Shown here one piece after another: positions 14,871 to 22,423 of a stretch of 24,557 nt of DNA; within the stretch, counting starts at the first letter, position 1; each line of letters opens with the position of its first letter. This DNA is from JASFJH01 sp050117725 (GTDB lineage Bacteria; Pseudomonadota; Gammaproteobacteria; AKS1), in contig JASFME010000010.1 in assembly GCA_050117725.1 (NCBI GenBank), forward strand, positions 1-24,557. The letters are read 5' to 3'. The translations under genes and the position numbers were made by a program. The notes below the pieces were generated by a model. It saw only the letters and a program-made list of their open reading frames with translations, was not told where the DNA came from and searched no databases.

Positions 14871-15599
14871 CTATGGTGCCTGCTTGTACCTGTCCTCGTA
14901 ACGCTCGTCATGTTTCTGGCGCTGCTCTTGGCCGCGATCGCGGGGTACCTGACGCTGTTCTGCCCCCTGCTCGCGGGGCGCCGGACGCGGCTGGTCGTGC
15001 TGCTCACGGGTCGCCGGACGTGGCTGGCCGCGCTGCTCACGGGGTTTCGAACCCTGTTCACCGCGTTCTTCACGCGGTGCTGGCCGCGGTTGTGAGCGCG
15101 GACCATCACGGCGATCCTGACGCGGTGGTTGCTGCTGCGGTGGGCGTTGATAGCGCGAATCTGGTCGGTCACGCCGAATATCCCTGTGATCCCGTTCATA
15201 GCGGCGGCGGTCGTAGTCATCGTACGCGCGATGTTTCTTGTGTGGGTGCGGTTCCGTCCAAGGATGGCTATGCGGCGATCTCAGCGTGTAGTGTGGATAG
15301 TCCTTGAGGCGGATATGCGGTGGCAGTTTCCTGACCACAATCCAGCCACGGCTCCTGTGATAATAGTGGTAAACATGGCGATAGCGGTCGTAATAGACAT
15401 GGGCGTGGGGGTAATAGACAAATTCAAAATAGACATGAGGATATGTCTCATAATAGTAAGGGCGATGAGGGTATCGATCTTCGACATAGGTGGTGCAGCC
15501 GCTGGAGGCCAGCACAGCCAGTGTGAGCGTAACCAGTACAGGCACCACCCGGAGTGTGGTGCGGTGTAAGGAATTGTATTCGCGAGATTCTCTATACAT
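14871..15599 (-). CDS. Lipoprotein, Tyr/His-rich with Arg/Gln/Pro repeat tail
   Basis: A 242-residue predicted lipoprotein. Residues 1-34 are a signal peptide (TLTLAVLASSGC) with the lipidated cysteine at 35; AGGAGAGGG precedes ATG 15599. Residues 40-85 are extraordinarily rich in Tyr and His, with YPH repeated. A short ordered-looking segment, RGWIVVRKLPPHIRLKDYPHY, follows (about 84-105). Residues 110-130 are His/Pro/Lys-rich. From about 130 to the end the protein is low complexity, Arg/Gln/Pro/Asp-rich, with an 11-residue repeat (REQRGQPRPAT / REQHDQPRPAP). It probably lies on the outer membrane with a disordered, basic tail. The His/Tyr segment could bind metal or haem, but this is speculative. 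No named family is recognised. Confidence 0.85.
   Translation of the reverse strand: MYRESREYNSLHRTTLRVVPVLVTLTLAVLASSGCTTYVEDRYPHRPYYYETYPHVYFEFVYYPHAHVYYDRYRHVYHYYHRSRGWIVVRKLPPHIRLKDYPHYTLRSPHSHPWTEPHPHKKHRAYDDYDRRRYERDHRDIRRDRPDSRYQRPPQQQPPRQDRRDGPRSQPRPAPREERGEQGSKPREQRGQPRPATREQHDQPRPAPREQGAEQRQVPRDRGQEQRQKHDERYEDRYKQAP
14967..15040. repeat. 33-bp imperfect tandem repeat inside lipoprotein gene
   Basis: Units begin at 14967, 15000 and 15033 (CTGCTC..CGG..CGCCGGACG..GGCTGG..); the third is only partly conserved. The period of 33 bp equals 11 codons and produces the REQ-x2-QPRPA(T/P) repeat, so copy number can change without a frameshift. This is a coding minisatellite, not a CRISPR. Confidence 0.8.
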
Positions 15600-15927
15600 G
15601 TTCGGACCCTCTCCTGCTGTTTGCCCAGGTATTCCCTGCTATCTCCAGGCACGTCCTCAACTATAACAATATATACATATAACGGATAAGTAGGCAAAAC
15701 CCGTCGCCGGGACAGCGGTTTTCTGATCGGGGGGGATTTGTTAACTGCGCACGAGCTGTGAATTTTGTTTGCAGCACGGGCTCGCAACAGCCATTTTCTG
15801 TGCTGTAACATTATGATAATTATAGGATAATATATTATTGACGCAGGCCTGATATTTTCTCTGCAGGTGTCGATACAACATGTTATACATATATTTTCTC
15901 AGGAAATTATACGAACAGGGGGATGTC
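15600..15927. promoter_or_regulatory. Divergent intergenic region, 328 bp
   Basis: This lies between the minus-strand lipoprotein gene and the plus-strand DUF2892 gene and must hold both promoters. The segment 15800-15840 is strongly AT-rich (GATAATTATAGGATAATATATTA-like), suitable for -10 elements, but I cannot assign a convincing -35/-10 pair. AAAACC at 15696-15701 can pair with GGTTTT at 15716-15721. No convincing ORF or structured RNA was seen. Confidence 0.4.
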
Positions 15928-16152
15928 ATGACGCTTCAGACCAATTTGGGCGGCATCGATCGTATAGTGCGGACAATCGTTGGTGTCATCTTGATTTATC
16001 TTGGCCTTTTCGCGACCGATCTGATTACGAATCAGGTGGTCCGTTATATGCTTGTCGCGCTCGGCGCAATTAATATAATTACAGCAATTATCGCATTTTG
16101 CCCCATGTATGCGCTGGCCAATATTTCCACGCTTCCGAAAAGCCGCGACTGA
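15928..16152 (+). CDS. DUF2892 (YgaP-like) inner-membrane protein
   Basis: A 74-residue membrane protein. ATG 15928 with an AGGGGGA ribosome-binding site is chosen; upstream in-frame starts give an unrelated extension. TNLGGIDRIVRTIVGVILIYLGL is the DUF2892 signature, followed by a second helix, YMLVALGAINIITAIIAFCPMYALANIST, with the conserved C-P-x-Y in or near the membrane. The same domain forms the membrane part of the rhodanese YgaP; here it stands alone. It lies 6 bp before the histidine kinase gene and is probably cotranscribed with it, so it may be an accessory of the sensor, though no function is established. Confidence 0.9.
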   Translation: MTLQTNLGGIDRIVRTIVGVILIYLGLFATDLITNQVVRYMLVALGAINIITAIIAFCPMYALANISTLPKSRD

Positions 16153-16158
16153 TCCTGT

Positions 16159-18285
16159 ATGACGTTGAGTGCGAGGCTGTTTGTTTATTTCACGGTACTG
16201 CTGACGCTGGGTATGCTATTGCTCGCCAGCGTGGTATTCGACAGTTTCAAGCAGGTTACGTTACGCAAGGATCTTGCTTACGTAATCGCCAGTAATGACA
16301 ATCTTGCGCAATTCCTTTCCCTGCAAGCAAGTCGGCAGGACAGTGCCGGGGTATTGCTTGATTCCCTGGAGGCCTTCAATTCAGAAGAATTTTTCGTGAT
16401 GGTTATTGATGCGTCCGGTGTGGTGTACAGCAGCGGCAAAGGTGAGTCATGGAAGAGCGAGGCGGCCGGGGCACAATTACTGACATCAATTACAAGTAGC
16501 GAAACACAGGGCCACCTCTATACAGATACTATGACGTATGTCTGGGCCAAGACACTTATTCCGGGTTCACGGCATGCCGTGGTGACATTGCACCAGGAAT
16601 CGGATAGCAGTATGCAAGTCTTTATCAGGGATTTTGGTCTGCCACTGCTAATCACCGGTCTGTTGATGCTCTGGATCGCGGTATGGGTCTCGCTGATACT
16701 TGGAGCGCTCTTTAAAAAGCTTGACAAGCAGAAGCACAAGCTCGAGGAGCAGGCAGCAACCATTGCCGAGGCGCGAGACAAGGCGCTACGGGCGAACAAG
16801 GCAAAAAGTACCTTTCTGGCAAACATGAGTCATGAAATACGTACACCCCTGACCGCCATTATCGGCTATAGCGATGCCCTGCTGGGGAACGGCCAGATCA
16901 AGCAGGACCAGTTTGATGCGATCAATACGATTCACAAAAGCAGCCAGCACGTGCTGCATATTATTAATGAGATACTGGACCTGTCAAAGATTGAGGCAGA
17001 GAAGCTCGAGATAGAAAAGATGATGGTCTCGCCGGTACAGATATTAAAAGATGTATCCGCATTGATGCGCATGCAGGCGAATGAAAAGGATTTGTTGTTC
17101 CAGGTTAACTACAAGACACCTGTTCCGGAAACCATCCTCACCGATCCGACGCGACTGAAACAGATCCTGCTGAATCTGTTCAGCAACGCGGTGAAGTTTA
17201 CTTCACAGGGCTCGGTCTCGATCGATGTCAGTTGCAGGGCAGATAAACAGTTAATGAGGTTCGACATCATTGATACCGGTATCGGGATGAACAAGGAACA
17301 GATGGACAGGATATTCGACGCCTTTAGCCAGGCCGACGCTTCGACCACCCGTAAATATGGCGGCACCGGGCTGGGACTGACACTGTCCAGGCAATTGGCG
17401 GAAATGCTTGGTGGTGCAATCACAGTAGAGAGTGAACCCGGTAAGGGCAGCCGTTTCATGGTCGAGATCACTACTGGCAAACTCGACAACATACCTTTCG
17501 TTGATCAAGTCGATGATATGGCTTCGGCTGATAACAATAGCAGGGTAGTCATGCCGCAGAAGCTGTTATGTGGCAATGTCCTGATTGTTGAGGATACCGA
17601 GGTAAACCAGAAGTTGCTGGAGATCTACGCGAGAAAACTGGGAGCAGAGGTGACTATCGCCGAGAATGGCATGCAAGCAATCGAATATGTGCGTGCAAAT
17701 GACTATGATCTTGTGCTGATGGATATGCAGATGCCGGTCATGAACGGTGTGGATGCAACCCGGGCGTTACGCAAGCTTGGTTATACACGGCCGATTGTTG
17801 CCTTGACGGCCAATGCGTCGAATGAAGATCGCGAGCAGTGCCTGTCTGCCGGTTGCGATGACTTCATGGTCAAACCGGTTGACCGGGACAGGTTTGACCA
17901 GGTCGTGTCCGGTTATCTTCGTGCCCCGACACAGCAACCGGAAGCAGCTCCTGTGATATCGACATTACTCGAGGAGAATCCGGATATCGCCGACCTGGTC
18001 GAGGCCTACATCGAAGGGCTACCGTCGACGGTTAGCAGTATCCGACAGGCAGTTGCCAAGGCGGACTGGGATACTCTCGAAAATATGCTACACCAGTTGA
18101 AGGGTTCTGCCGGCAATTATGGTTATCCGGAGTTATCAAAACTGGCAACATCACTGGAGTCGCACGTGATTGACAGGGACGAGCATGAAGTTGATCAGTT
18201 GACCGGTACCATAGAAGCCTATTGTGAACGGATCTATGCCGGCAAACAGGCAGTTATAGAGGGTGTTATTTCCGCTGACACGTGA
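16159..18285 (+). CDS. Hybrid sensor histidine kinase with receiver and Hpt domains
   Basis: A 708-residue inner-membrane phosphorelay kinase of the BarA/ArcB type. TM1 is about 7-27, the periplasmic sensor about 28-160 (unrecognised fold, with FFVMVIDASGVVYSSG resembling PAS/CHASE-like sensors) and TM2 about 161-184. A coiled coil (186-215) leads into HisKA with the phosphorylated His225 in NMSHEIRTPL. HATPase_c spans about 325-440 (N-box LNLFSNAVKF, DTGIGM, GGTGLGL). The receiver domain spans about 472-588 with Asp522 in LVLMDMQMP and Lys572. The C-terminal Hpt domain carries His645 in LHQLKGSAGNYG. There is no HAMP domain. No separate output response regulator is in the window, so the final target is unknown. 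A SixA phosphatase gene faces it 35 bp away. Confidence 0.96.
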   Translation: MTLSARLFVYFTVLLTLGMLLLASVVFDSFKQVTLRKDLAYVIASNDNLAQFLSLQASRQDSAGVLLDSLEAFNSEEFFVMVIDASGVVYSSGKGESWKSEAAGAQLLTSITSSETQGHLYTDTMTYVWAKTLIPGSRHAVVTLHQESDSSMQVFIRDFGLPLLITGLLMLWIAVWVSLILGALFKKLDKQKHKLEEQAATIAEARDKALRANKAKSTFLANMSHEIRTPLTAIIGYSDALLGNGQIKQDQFDAINTIHKSSQHVLHIINEILDLSKIEAEKLEIEKMMVSPVQILKDVSALMRMQANEKDLLFQVNYKTPVPETILTDPTRLKQILLNLFSNAVKFTSQGSVSIDVSCRADKQLMRFDIIDTGIGMNKEQMDRIFDAFSQADASTTRKYGGTGLGLTLSRQLAEMLGGAITVESEPGKGSRFMVEITTGKLDNIPFVDQVDDMASADNNSRVVMPQKLLCGNVLIVEDTEVNQKLLEIYARKLGAEVTIAENGMQAIEYVRANDYDLVLMDMQMPVMNGVDATRALRKLGYTRPIVALTANASNEDREQCLSAGCDDFMVKPVDRDRFDQVVSGYLRAPTQQPEAAPVISTLLEENPDIADLVEAYIEGLPSTVSSIRQAVAKADWDTLENMLHQLKGSAGNYGYPELSKLATSLESHVIDRDEHEVDQLTGTIEAYCERIYAGKQAVIEGVISADT

Positions 18286-18320
18286 AGGGTATTGTCCAAA
18301 CGATGATTGTTGCCGCGAGA

Positions 18321-18785
18321 CTATTTGATAACTTCCGGTCTCACCATCCAGTTCACCAGCCATTGGTTATTATCAGTACGCTCCAGGCAAACGATACTCC
18401 CCGGTGTAAAATTGGCGAATAGTGTGCGGCTATCATGCAGGGTCAGCAGTGAAACGAGTTTCGCCAGATAGGGCAGATGACCGACGACAAGCGTATCGTT
18501 TTTCCACGTAAATGACAGTTGTGCAAACTCGGTCGGGTCGTCGTTCGGCTTGAGGTGTTCATTGACCTCGACTGTTATGCCAGGTGCGATAGCATTTGTC
18601 AGCCGCTCTGCGGTTTGTGCAGCACGCAGTTTGCCGCTGTGCGTGATACGATCGACATGCACGCCGGCCTTGCGCAGGAAGACGGCAAGGCGGTTGACAT
18701 CAGCCTTGCCCTGTTCAGTCAGGGGGCGTTCCGGGTCGATGTCTTTATTGCAGGCTTCGCCGTGCTGGACCAGGTACAACTTCAT
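18321..18785 (-). CDS. sixA: SixA-type phosphohistidine phosphatase
   Basis: A 154-residue histidine phosphatase superfamily protein. The first conserved block reads YLVQHGEA (His8 phosphoacceptor), where the usual Arg of RHG is Gln, as I recall for many SixA-like proteins. It continues DPERPLTEQG and the HSGKLRAAQTAE block (Arg54), and ends with VVGHLPYL (His103). The small size without an insert domain is typical of SixA, which in E. coli removes phosphate from the Hpt domain of ArcB. Here it converges on a hybrid kinase carrying an Hpt domain, consistent with that substrate. ATG 18785. It is divergent from the dipeptidase gene across 83 bp. Confidence 0.88.
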   Translation of the reverse strand: MKLYLVQHGEACNKDIDPERPLTEQGKADVNRLAVFLRKAGVHVDRITHSGKLRAAQTAERLTNAIAPGITVEVNEHLKPNDDPTEFAQLSFTWKNDTLVVGHLPYLAKLVSLLTLHDSRTLFANFTPGSIVCLERTDNNQWLVNWMVRPEVIK

Positions 18786-18868
18786 GCTGTATTACCTCCA
18801 TACCTGTTGCAGCTTAGCAAATTCTGGCATCCTTATGTCGCGTCTGGCCATGGCCGGTGTCGCGATTC

Positions 18869-20071
18869 ATGACTTTATCAGGTGTGTCCCTGGACGTGAC
18901 AGTCAGGCATAAAAAAATTGTATTCGCGGTCGTGTTATTGGCGTTGATGCTGATCGCGATACGGTTGCTGCTCCCCGGCATGGTTGATCGGCGAATGAAC
19001 ACGGTCAAGACATCGGTATTACCGCCGTTACCACGCCAGGCAAGCGCATTGCATAACGAGTTATTCGTCGCCGATATGCATGCCGACAGCCTGTTGTGGG
19101 GCCGCGATCTGGCGCAACGCGCGGGCTACGGCCATGTCGACTTGCCGCGCCTGCGCCAGGCCGGCGTCGGTTTGCAGGTGTTTTCGATCGTCACCAAGAC
19201 GCCGCATAACCTGAACACCCGGTACAATACCGCGGACTCTGACGATATTACCTGGCTGGCGATTGCACAGGGCTGGCCGGTCGCAAGCTGGTTCAGCCTG
19301 CCGGCGCGGGTCGAATACCTGGCCCGGCGGCTTGTAGGTTACACGCATGAACCCGCCAATGGTTTCATGCTGATCACCAGCCAAAGTGATCTGCAGGCCT
19401 ACCATGCACGCCGTGCAGAGTCATCCGGAACGATCGCCGGAGTATTGAGTATCGAGGGTGCGCACGCCCTGGCCGGTAACTTGCAACAACTCGATGCCGT
19501 ATATGCGCAGGGAGTACGTATTGTTGGTCTGGCGCATTTCTTCGATAACGAGGCCGGTGGCTCGGCACACGGCGCGCACAAACAGGGTCTGACCGCATTC
19601 GGACGGGAACTGGTCAGTCAACTGCACGCCCGGCACATGCTGATTGACCTGGCGCACAGTTCGGCGGCGGTATTTGACGAGGTAGTGCGTAGCAGCCCAC
19701 GGCCAGTTCTCGTCAGTCATACCGGTGTCCGTGGCACGTGTAAGAAAAGCCGCAATCTCACGGATCAGCAATTGCGCCAGGTGGCCGCAACCGGCGGCCT
19801 GGTCGGGATAGGCTTCTGGCCGACTGCGGTGTGTGGCGATACACCACAGGATATCGTAAAGGCAATCAGTTACACGATTGATACGATCGGTGCCGAGCAT
19901 GTCGCGCTGGGTTCGGATTTTGACGGCGCCGTGAGCACACCTTTCGATGTCACCGGCCTGCCACAGTTGACTGCAGTCATGCTGGCAAGCGGTTTCACCG
20001 AGCGCGAGATTCGCCTGGTCATGGGGGAGAATCTTCTGCGTGTCCTGCAACAAACCCTGCCGGCAAGTTGA
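18869..20071 (+). CDS. Membrane dipeptidase (peptidase M19)
   Basis: A 400-residue zinc dipeptidase of the renal-dipeptidase family, anchored by an N-terminal hydrophobic segment (about residues 17-36) and so likely periplasmic. The family landmarks are visible in order: DMHADSLLW with the His71-x-Asp73 pair, LSIEGAHAL with the bridging Glu, VGLAHFFDN, LIDLAHSS, VLVSHTGVRG and ALGSDFDGAV. The length fits the family. ATG 18869 is preferred; a GTG 12 bp upstream is possible, and neither has a strong ribosome-binding site. Likely substrates are dipeptides or turned-over peptidoglycan peptides, as known for the family. A UPF0149 gene follows 79 bp downstream. Confidence 0.93.
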   Translation: MTLSGVSLDVTVRHKKIVFAVVLLALMLIAIRLLLPGMVDRRMNTVKTSVLPPLPRQASALHNELFVADMHADSLLWGRDLAQRAGYGHVDLPRLRQAGVGLQVFSIVTKTPHNLNTRYNTADSDDITWLAIAQGWPVASWFSLPARVEYLARRLVGYTHEPANGFMLITSQSDLQAYHARRAESSGTIAGVLSIEGAHALAGNLQQLDAVYAQGVRIVGLAHFFDNEAGGSAHGAHKQGLTAFGRELVSQLHARHMLIDLAHSSAAVFDEVVRSSPRPVLVSHTGVRGTCKKSRNLTDQQLRQVAATGGLVGIGFWPTAVCGDTPQDIVKAISYTIDTIGAEHVALGSDFDGAVSTPFDVTGLPQLTAVMLASGFTEREIRLVMGENLLRVLQQTLPAS

Positions 20072-20150
20072 GGCACAAAAATAGTGGTATCGATATAGTC
20101 AGGGTTAAGCGATAATCCCGGCTTCTTACCCGTATTTCCCAGGACACCCC

Positions 20151-20708
20151 ATGACTGATCAGCGTAATGTGCCACTTTCCGATGACGAGTTCGTTGAACT
20201 CGACGATTTCCTGTTACAGGGCGAACAGGAAGAACGCCTGCCCGTGGATATGGCACATGGCTATATCACGGCACTGCGCGTCGGGCATATTGATGTGACT
20301 GACGAGGAATGGATGGGCGCGGTATGGGGAGAGCCCGTATTTGCCGATGACGCAGAGCAACAACGCATGACCAACCTGTTGCTGCGCCTGCATGATGAAA
20401 TCGTCAATTCGCTCGAATCAGGCGAACCGTTCGAGCCCTTGCTGGTCGAGATTGAAGAAGACGGCGAGAGCTACGAGGCCTGCGAGGGATGGTGTTATGG
20501 CTTTATGCTGGGTATCAGCCGTGACGAGGCGCAGTGGGAATCCCTGCCAGAACATGAACGCAACCTGCTTATGCCGATTGCCCGCCTGGCATTGTTTTAT
20601 GCCGAGGAGGAGGAAGACCTCGACGATGATGAATACATCGGGCTCGCTGAACTGTTACCCGGGGCCGTGGCCGGCCTGTATGCCTACTGGGATGAACAGC
20701 TAGCCTGA
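20151..20708 (+). CDS. UPF0149 (YecA/YgfB-type) protein
   Basis: A 185-residue acidic cytoplasmic protein. It contains the UPF0149 pattern: LSDDEFVELDDFLL at the start, the MAHGYITALRVG motif, EEWMGAVWGEP, EACEGWCYGFMLGI in the second half, and a late acidic stretch EEEEDLDDDEY. The C-terminal SEC-C zinc motif of longer YecA proteins is absent, as in the YgfB-like subgroup. Function is not firmly known. It has its own ATG at 20151 after a 79-bp gap from the dipeptidase and converges on the hydroxylase gene across a strong hairpin. Confidence 0.92.
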   Translation: MTDQRNVPLSDDEFVELDDFLLQGEQEERLPVDMAHGYITALRVGHIDVTDEEWMGAVWGEPVFADDAEQQRMTNLLLRLHDEIVNSLESGEPFEPLLVEIEEDGESYEACEGWCYGFMLGISRDEAQWESLPEHERNLLMPIARLALFYAEEEEDLDDDEYIGLAELLPGAVAGLYAYWDEQLA

Positions 20709-20755
20709 CAGTGCATATCACCCCTTTTCCGGGGGACAGCCTGTTATTGACGGGG

Positions 20756-20791
20756 ATAATGAAACGGGGCAGTTTCCTGCCCCGTCATTAT
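20756..20791. terminator. Bidirectional hairpin between convergent genes
   Basis: A 15-bp stem with a 2-base bulge: ACGGGGCAG (20764-20772), loop TTTC and CTGCCCCGT (20777-20785), extended by ATAATG (20756-20761) pairing with CATTAT (20786-20791). It occupies the gap between the UPF0149 gene and the convergent hydroxylase gene and touches the latter's stop codon. There is no long T run, so termination may rely on the very stable stem. A weaker CCCC-TTTTCC-GGGG hairpin precedes it (20721-20734). Confidence 0.6.
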
Positions 20792-21564
20792 CAAGCCACT
20801 TCAGGTGGCAGGGTGGCGGAGTGAGTTGAGGCGGGTTTCGGTGCTGAGACATCCTTGCCAATCAACATATCCAGAAGCCGCGTTGAGGCGCCCTTGTAGA
20901 AACCGCATGTTGTGCCTTCTATCTCCCCGGCATTCCGGAAGGTACCGAACAGCATATCGATAGCCGGCAGGTCGGCATAGTTATAGCGGTGAACGCCGCG
21001 GCCATGATGGATATGATGACTCTCGGGCCGTTGGATGAGATAACCGAGCCAGCGTGGCGTCGTGATGTTGGCATGCTGGAACATGGCATTGAAAGTCAGG
21101 AACAGTGTAGCCACGATCGCCGCCTCGACTGATAGGCCAAGCAGCGGGAAAAACACGAGGCTGCTCCATGTCGTAAACATGGCGGCATCAAACGGGTGCA
21201 GGTAATAGGCACCAAACGCATCCAGGCTTTCCGCGCTGTGGTGCATCTGGTGACCGGCCCGCCACAGCCAGTTCCATTCGTGCGCCGCGCGGTGGTACCC
21301 GTAATGACAGAACTCGTAGACGAGCACGCCCACCACGGCACCGGCCACGCCAAGGCCACTCAGATCAAACAGGTGGAAGTCACCGAACAGGTTTCCCCAC
21401 AGCAGGGCGATCTCGCCCGTGAAGAAAAAAATCCCCGCCGTGACGAGGGTACCGCGTAGCCGCCAGTGGCGGGTCTTGTTGTACTTGCGTTTCTGAATGA
21501 TGAAATCCAGCAGTAAAAAGCCCGGGATCAGGGCCAGGGTCAGGGTTTCAAGCAGGTCATACAT
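20791..21564 (-). CDS. Sterol desaturase / fatty acid hydroxylase superfamily protein
   Basis: A 257-residue integral membrane di-iron enzyme. The histidine clusters that bind iron are intact: HYGYHRAAH (87-95), HQMHH (105-109), His123 in YLHPFD, His164 in FQHANI and ESHHIHH (181-187). Four to five hydrophobic segments surround them. The family inserts hydroxyls or double bonds into lipids; the bacterial substrate here is unknown. ATG 21564 has a GGAGGA ribosome-binding site. It is divergent from a TetR gene, and an operator lies 25 bp upstream of its start codon, so repression by that TetR is very likely. Confidence 0.94.
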   Translation of the reverse strand: MYDLLETLTLALIPGFLLLDFIIQKRKYNKTRHWRLRGTLVTAGIFFFTGEIALLWGNLFGDFHLFDLSGLGVAGAVVGVLVYEFCHYGYHRAAHEWNWLWRAGHQMHHSAESLDAFGAYYLHPFDAAMFTTWSSLVFFPLLGLSVEAAIVATLFLTFNAMFQHANITTPRWLGYLIQRPESHHIHHGRGVHRYNYADLPAIDMLFGTFRNAGEIEGTTCGFYKGASTRLLDMLIGKDVSAPKPASTHSATLPPEVA

Positions 21565-21588
21565 GATGGCATCCTCCGTTCATAAAAA

Positions 21589-21602
21589 ATACCAAACGGT
21601 AT
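21589..21602. promoter_or_regulatory. TetR-type operator O1
   Basis: ATACCAAACGGTAT: inverted repeat ATACC-N4-GGTAT, the first of three related palindromes between the divergent hydroxylase and tetR genes. It lies 25 bp upstream of the hydroxylase ATG, a position overlapping its transcription start or leader. It is followed by GTTTAG, shared with O3. Confidence 0.75.
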
Positions 21603-21638
21603 GTTTAGTAACCGTAGCGTAAGGTTTCGGAAAAGTCA

Positions 21639-21652
21639 ATACCATTCGGTAT
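21639..21652. promoter_or_regulatory. TetR-type operator O2
   Basis: ATACCATTCGGTAT: the same inverted repeat as O1, ATACC-N4-GGTAT. It starts exactly 50 bp after O1, within the promoter region of the hydroxylase gene. Confidence 0.75.
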
Positions 21653-21738
21653 GCTTTTGAAAGAGGGGGTTAAGCACTGTTAAGTCAATATGTTACGAAA
21701 TATATGGGTGAGTACTTGGCTCGTCTTCTTATTGCAGC

Positions 21739-21752
21739 ATACTGAATAGTAT
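21739..21752. promoter_or_regulatory. TetR-type operator O3
   Basis: ATACTGAATAGTAT: variant half-sites ATACT/AGTAT with the same 4-bp spacer. It starts 100 bp after O2 and ends 6 bp before the first possible tetR start, over the ribosome-binding region, which suggests autorepression. It is followed by GTTTAG as at O1. Confidence 0.7.
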
Positions 21753-21758
21753 GTTTAG

Positions 21759-22382
21759 ATGGCGGGCATGGCAAAAAAAGGCGAAGCAACCCGCAAACGA
21801 ATCCTGGATACAGCGCAGCAACTGATCCTGACGCATGGCTATGCCGGTGTGTCGATCGATATGCTCATCCAGCAACTCGGCATGACCAAGGGGGCCTTTT
21901 TCCATCATTTCAAAAGCAAGGCTGATCTCGCACGCACATTGATCCAGCGGTTTTCCGATGAAGGCGTTAACCTGTTCAACGAGGTACTGGGCCGGGCACG
22001 CAAGTACAGTGATGATCCCCTGCAACAATTGTTGCTGATCATCCGCCAGTACGAGGAGATCTTCGAGGGCCTGACCCTGCCCTTTGAGGGCTGCCTGCTG
22101 GCGACCTATGCCTATGAATACCAGCAGTTCGACGCCGAGACCATGACACTGGTGAACCGCGAGTTTACGCTGTCGCGTCAGGAGTTGACCCGCCTGCTCG
22201 AGGCGTCAGCGAAGCGCTACCCGCCGAAGCGCGAGGTGGACATCGAATCGCTGGCTGACGGGTTCATGGCCGCGTTTGAGGGGGCGTTTATACTGGAACG
22301 GACCATGAACCAGGCCGGTATCACCTATCAACTGCTCAAGCATTATCGCACCTATATAGAGTTATTGTTTGCCCAGGAGTAA
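21759..22382 (+). CDS. TetR/AcrR-family transcriptional regulator
   Basis: A 207-residue repressor. The N-terminal DNA-binding domain (about 1-55) reads ATRKRILDTAQQLILTHGYAGVSIDMLIQQLGMTKGAFFHHFKSKADL, a textbook TetR helix-turn-helix. The C-terminal ligand domain (about 60-207) has mixed hydrophobic helices and the LPFEGCLLATYAYE segment; its effector is unknown. The start could be ATG 21759 or 21768 (MAKKGEATR); neither has a convincing ribosome-binding site, and operator O3 overlaps the leader. It is divergent from the hydroxylase gene and followed after 41 bp by pirin, so it probably controls both and itself. Confidence 0.94.
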   Translation: MAGMAKKGEATRKRILDTAQQLILTHGYAGVSIDMLIQQLGMTKGAFFHHFKSKADLARTLIQRFSDEGVNLFNEVLGRARKYSDDPLQQLLLIIRQYEEIFEGLTLPFEGCLLATYAYEYQQFDAETMTLVNREFTLSRQELTRLLEASAKRYPPKREVDIESLADGFMAAFEGAFILERTMNQAGITYQLLKHYRTYIELLFAQE

Positions 22383-22423
22383 GCTTCGGGGCAGAACGGA
22401 ATGTTTGGGCACAGGGAGCACAG

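Noticed and set aside
14967..15040. Tandem repeats considered as a CRISPR array
   Set aside because: There are no unique spacers; the repeats abut each other, are imperfect and are in frame within a coding region.
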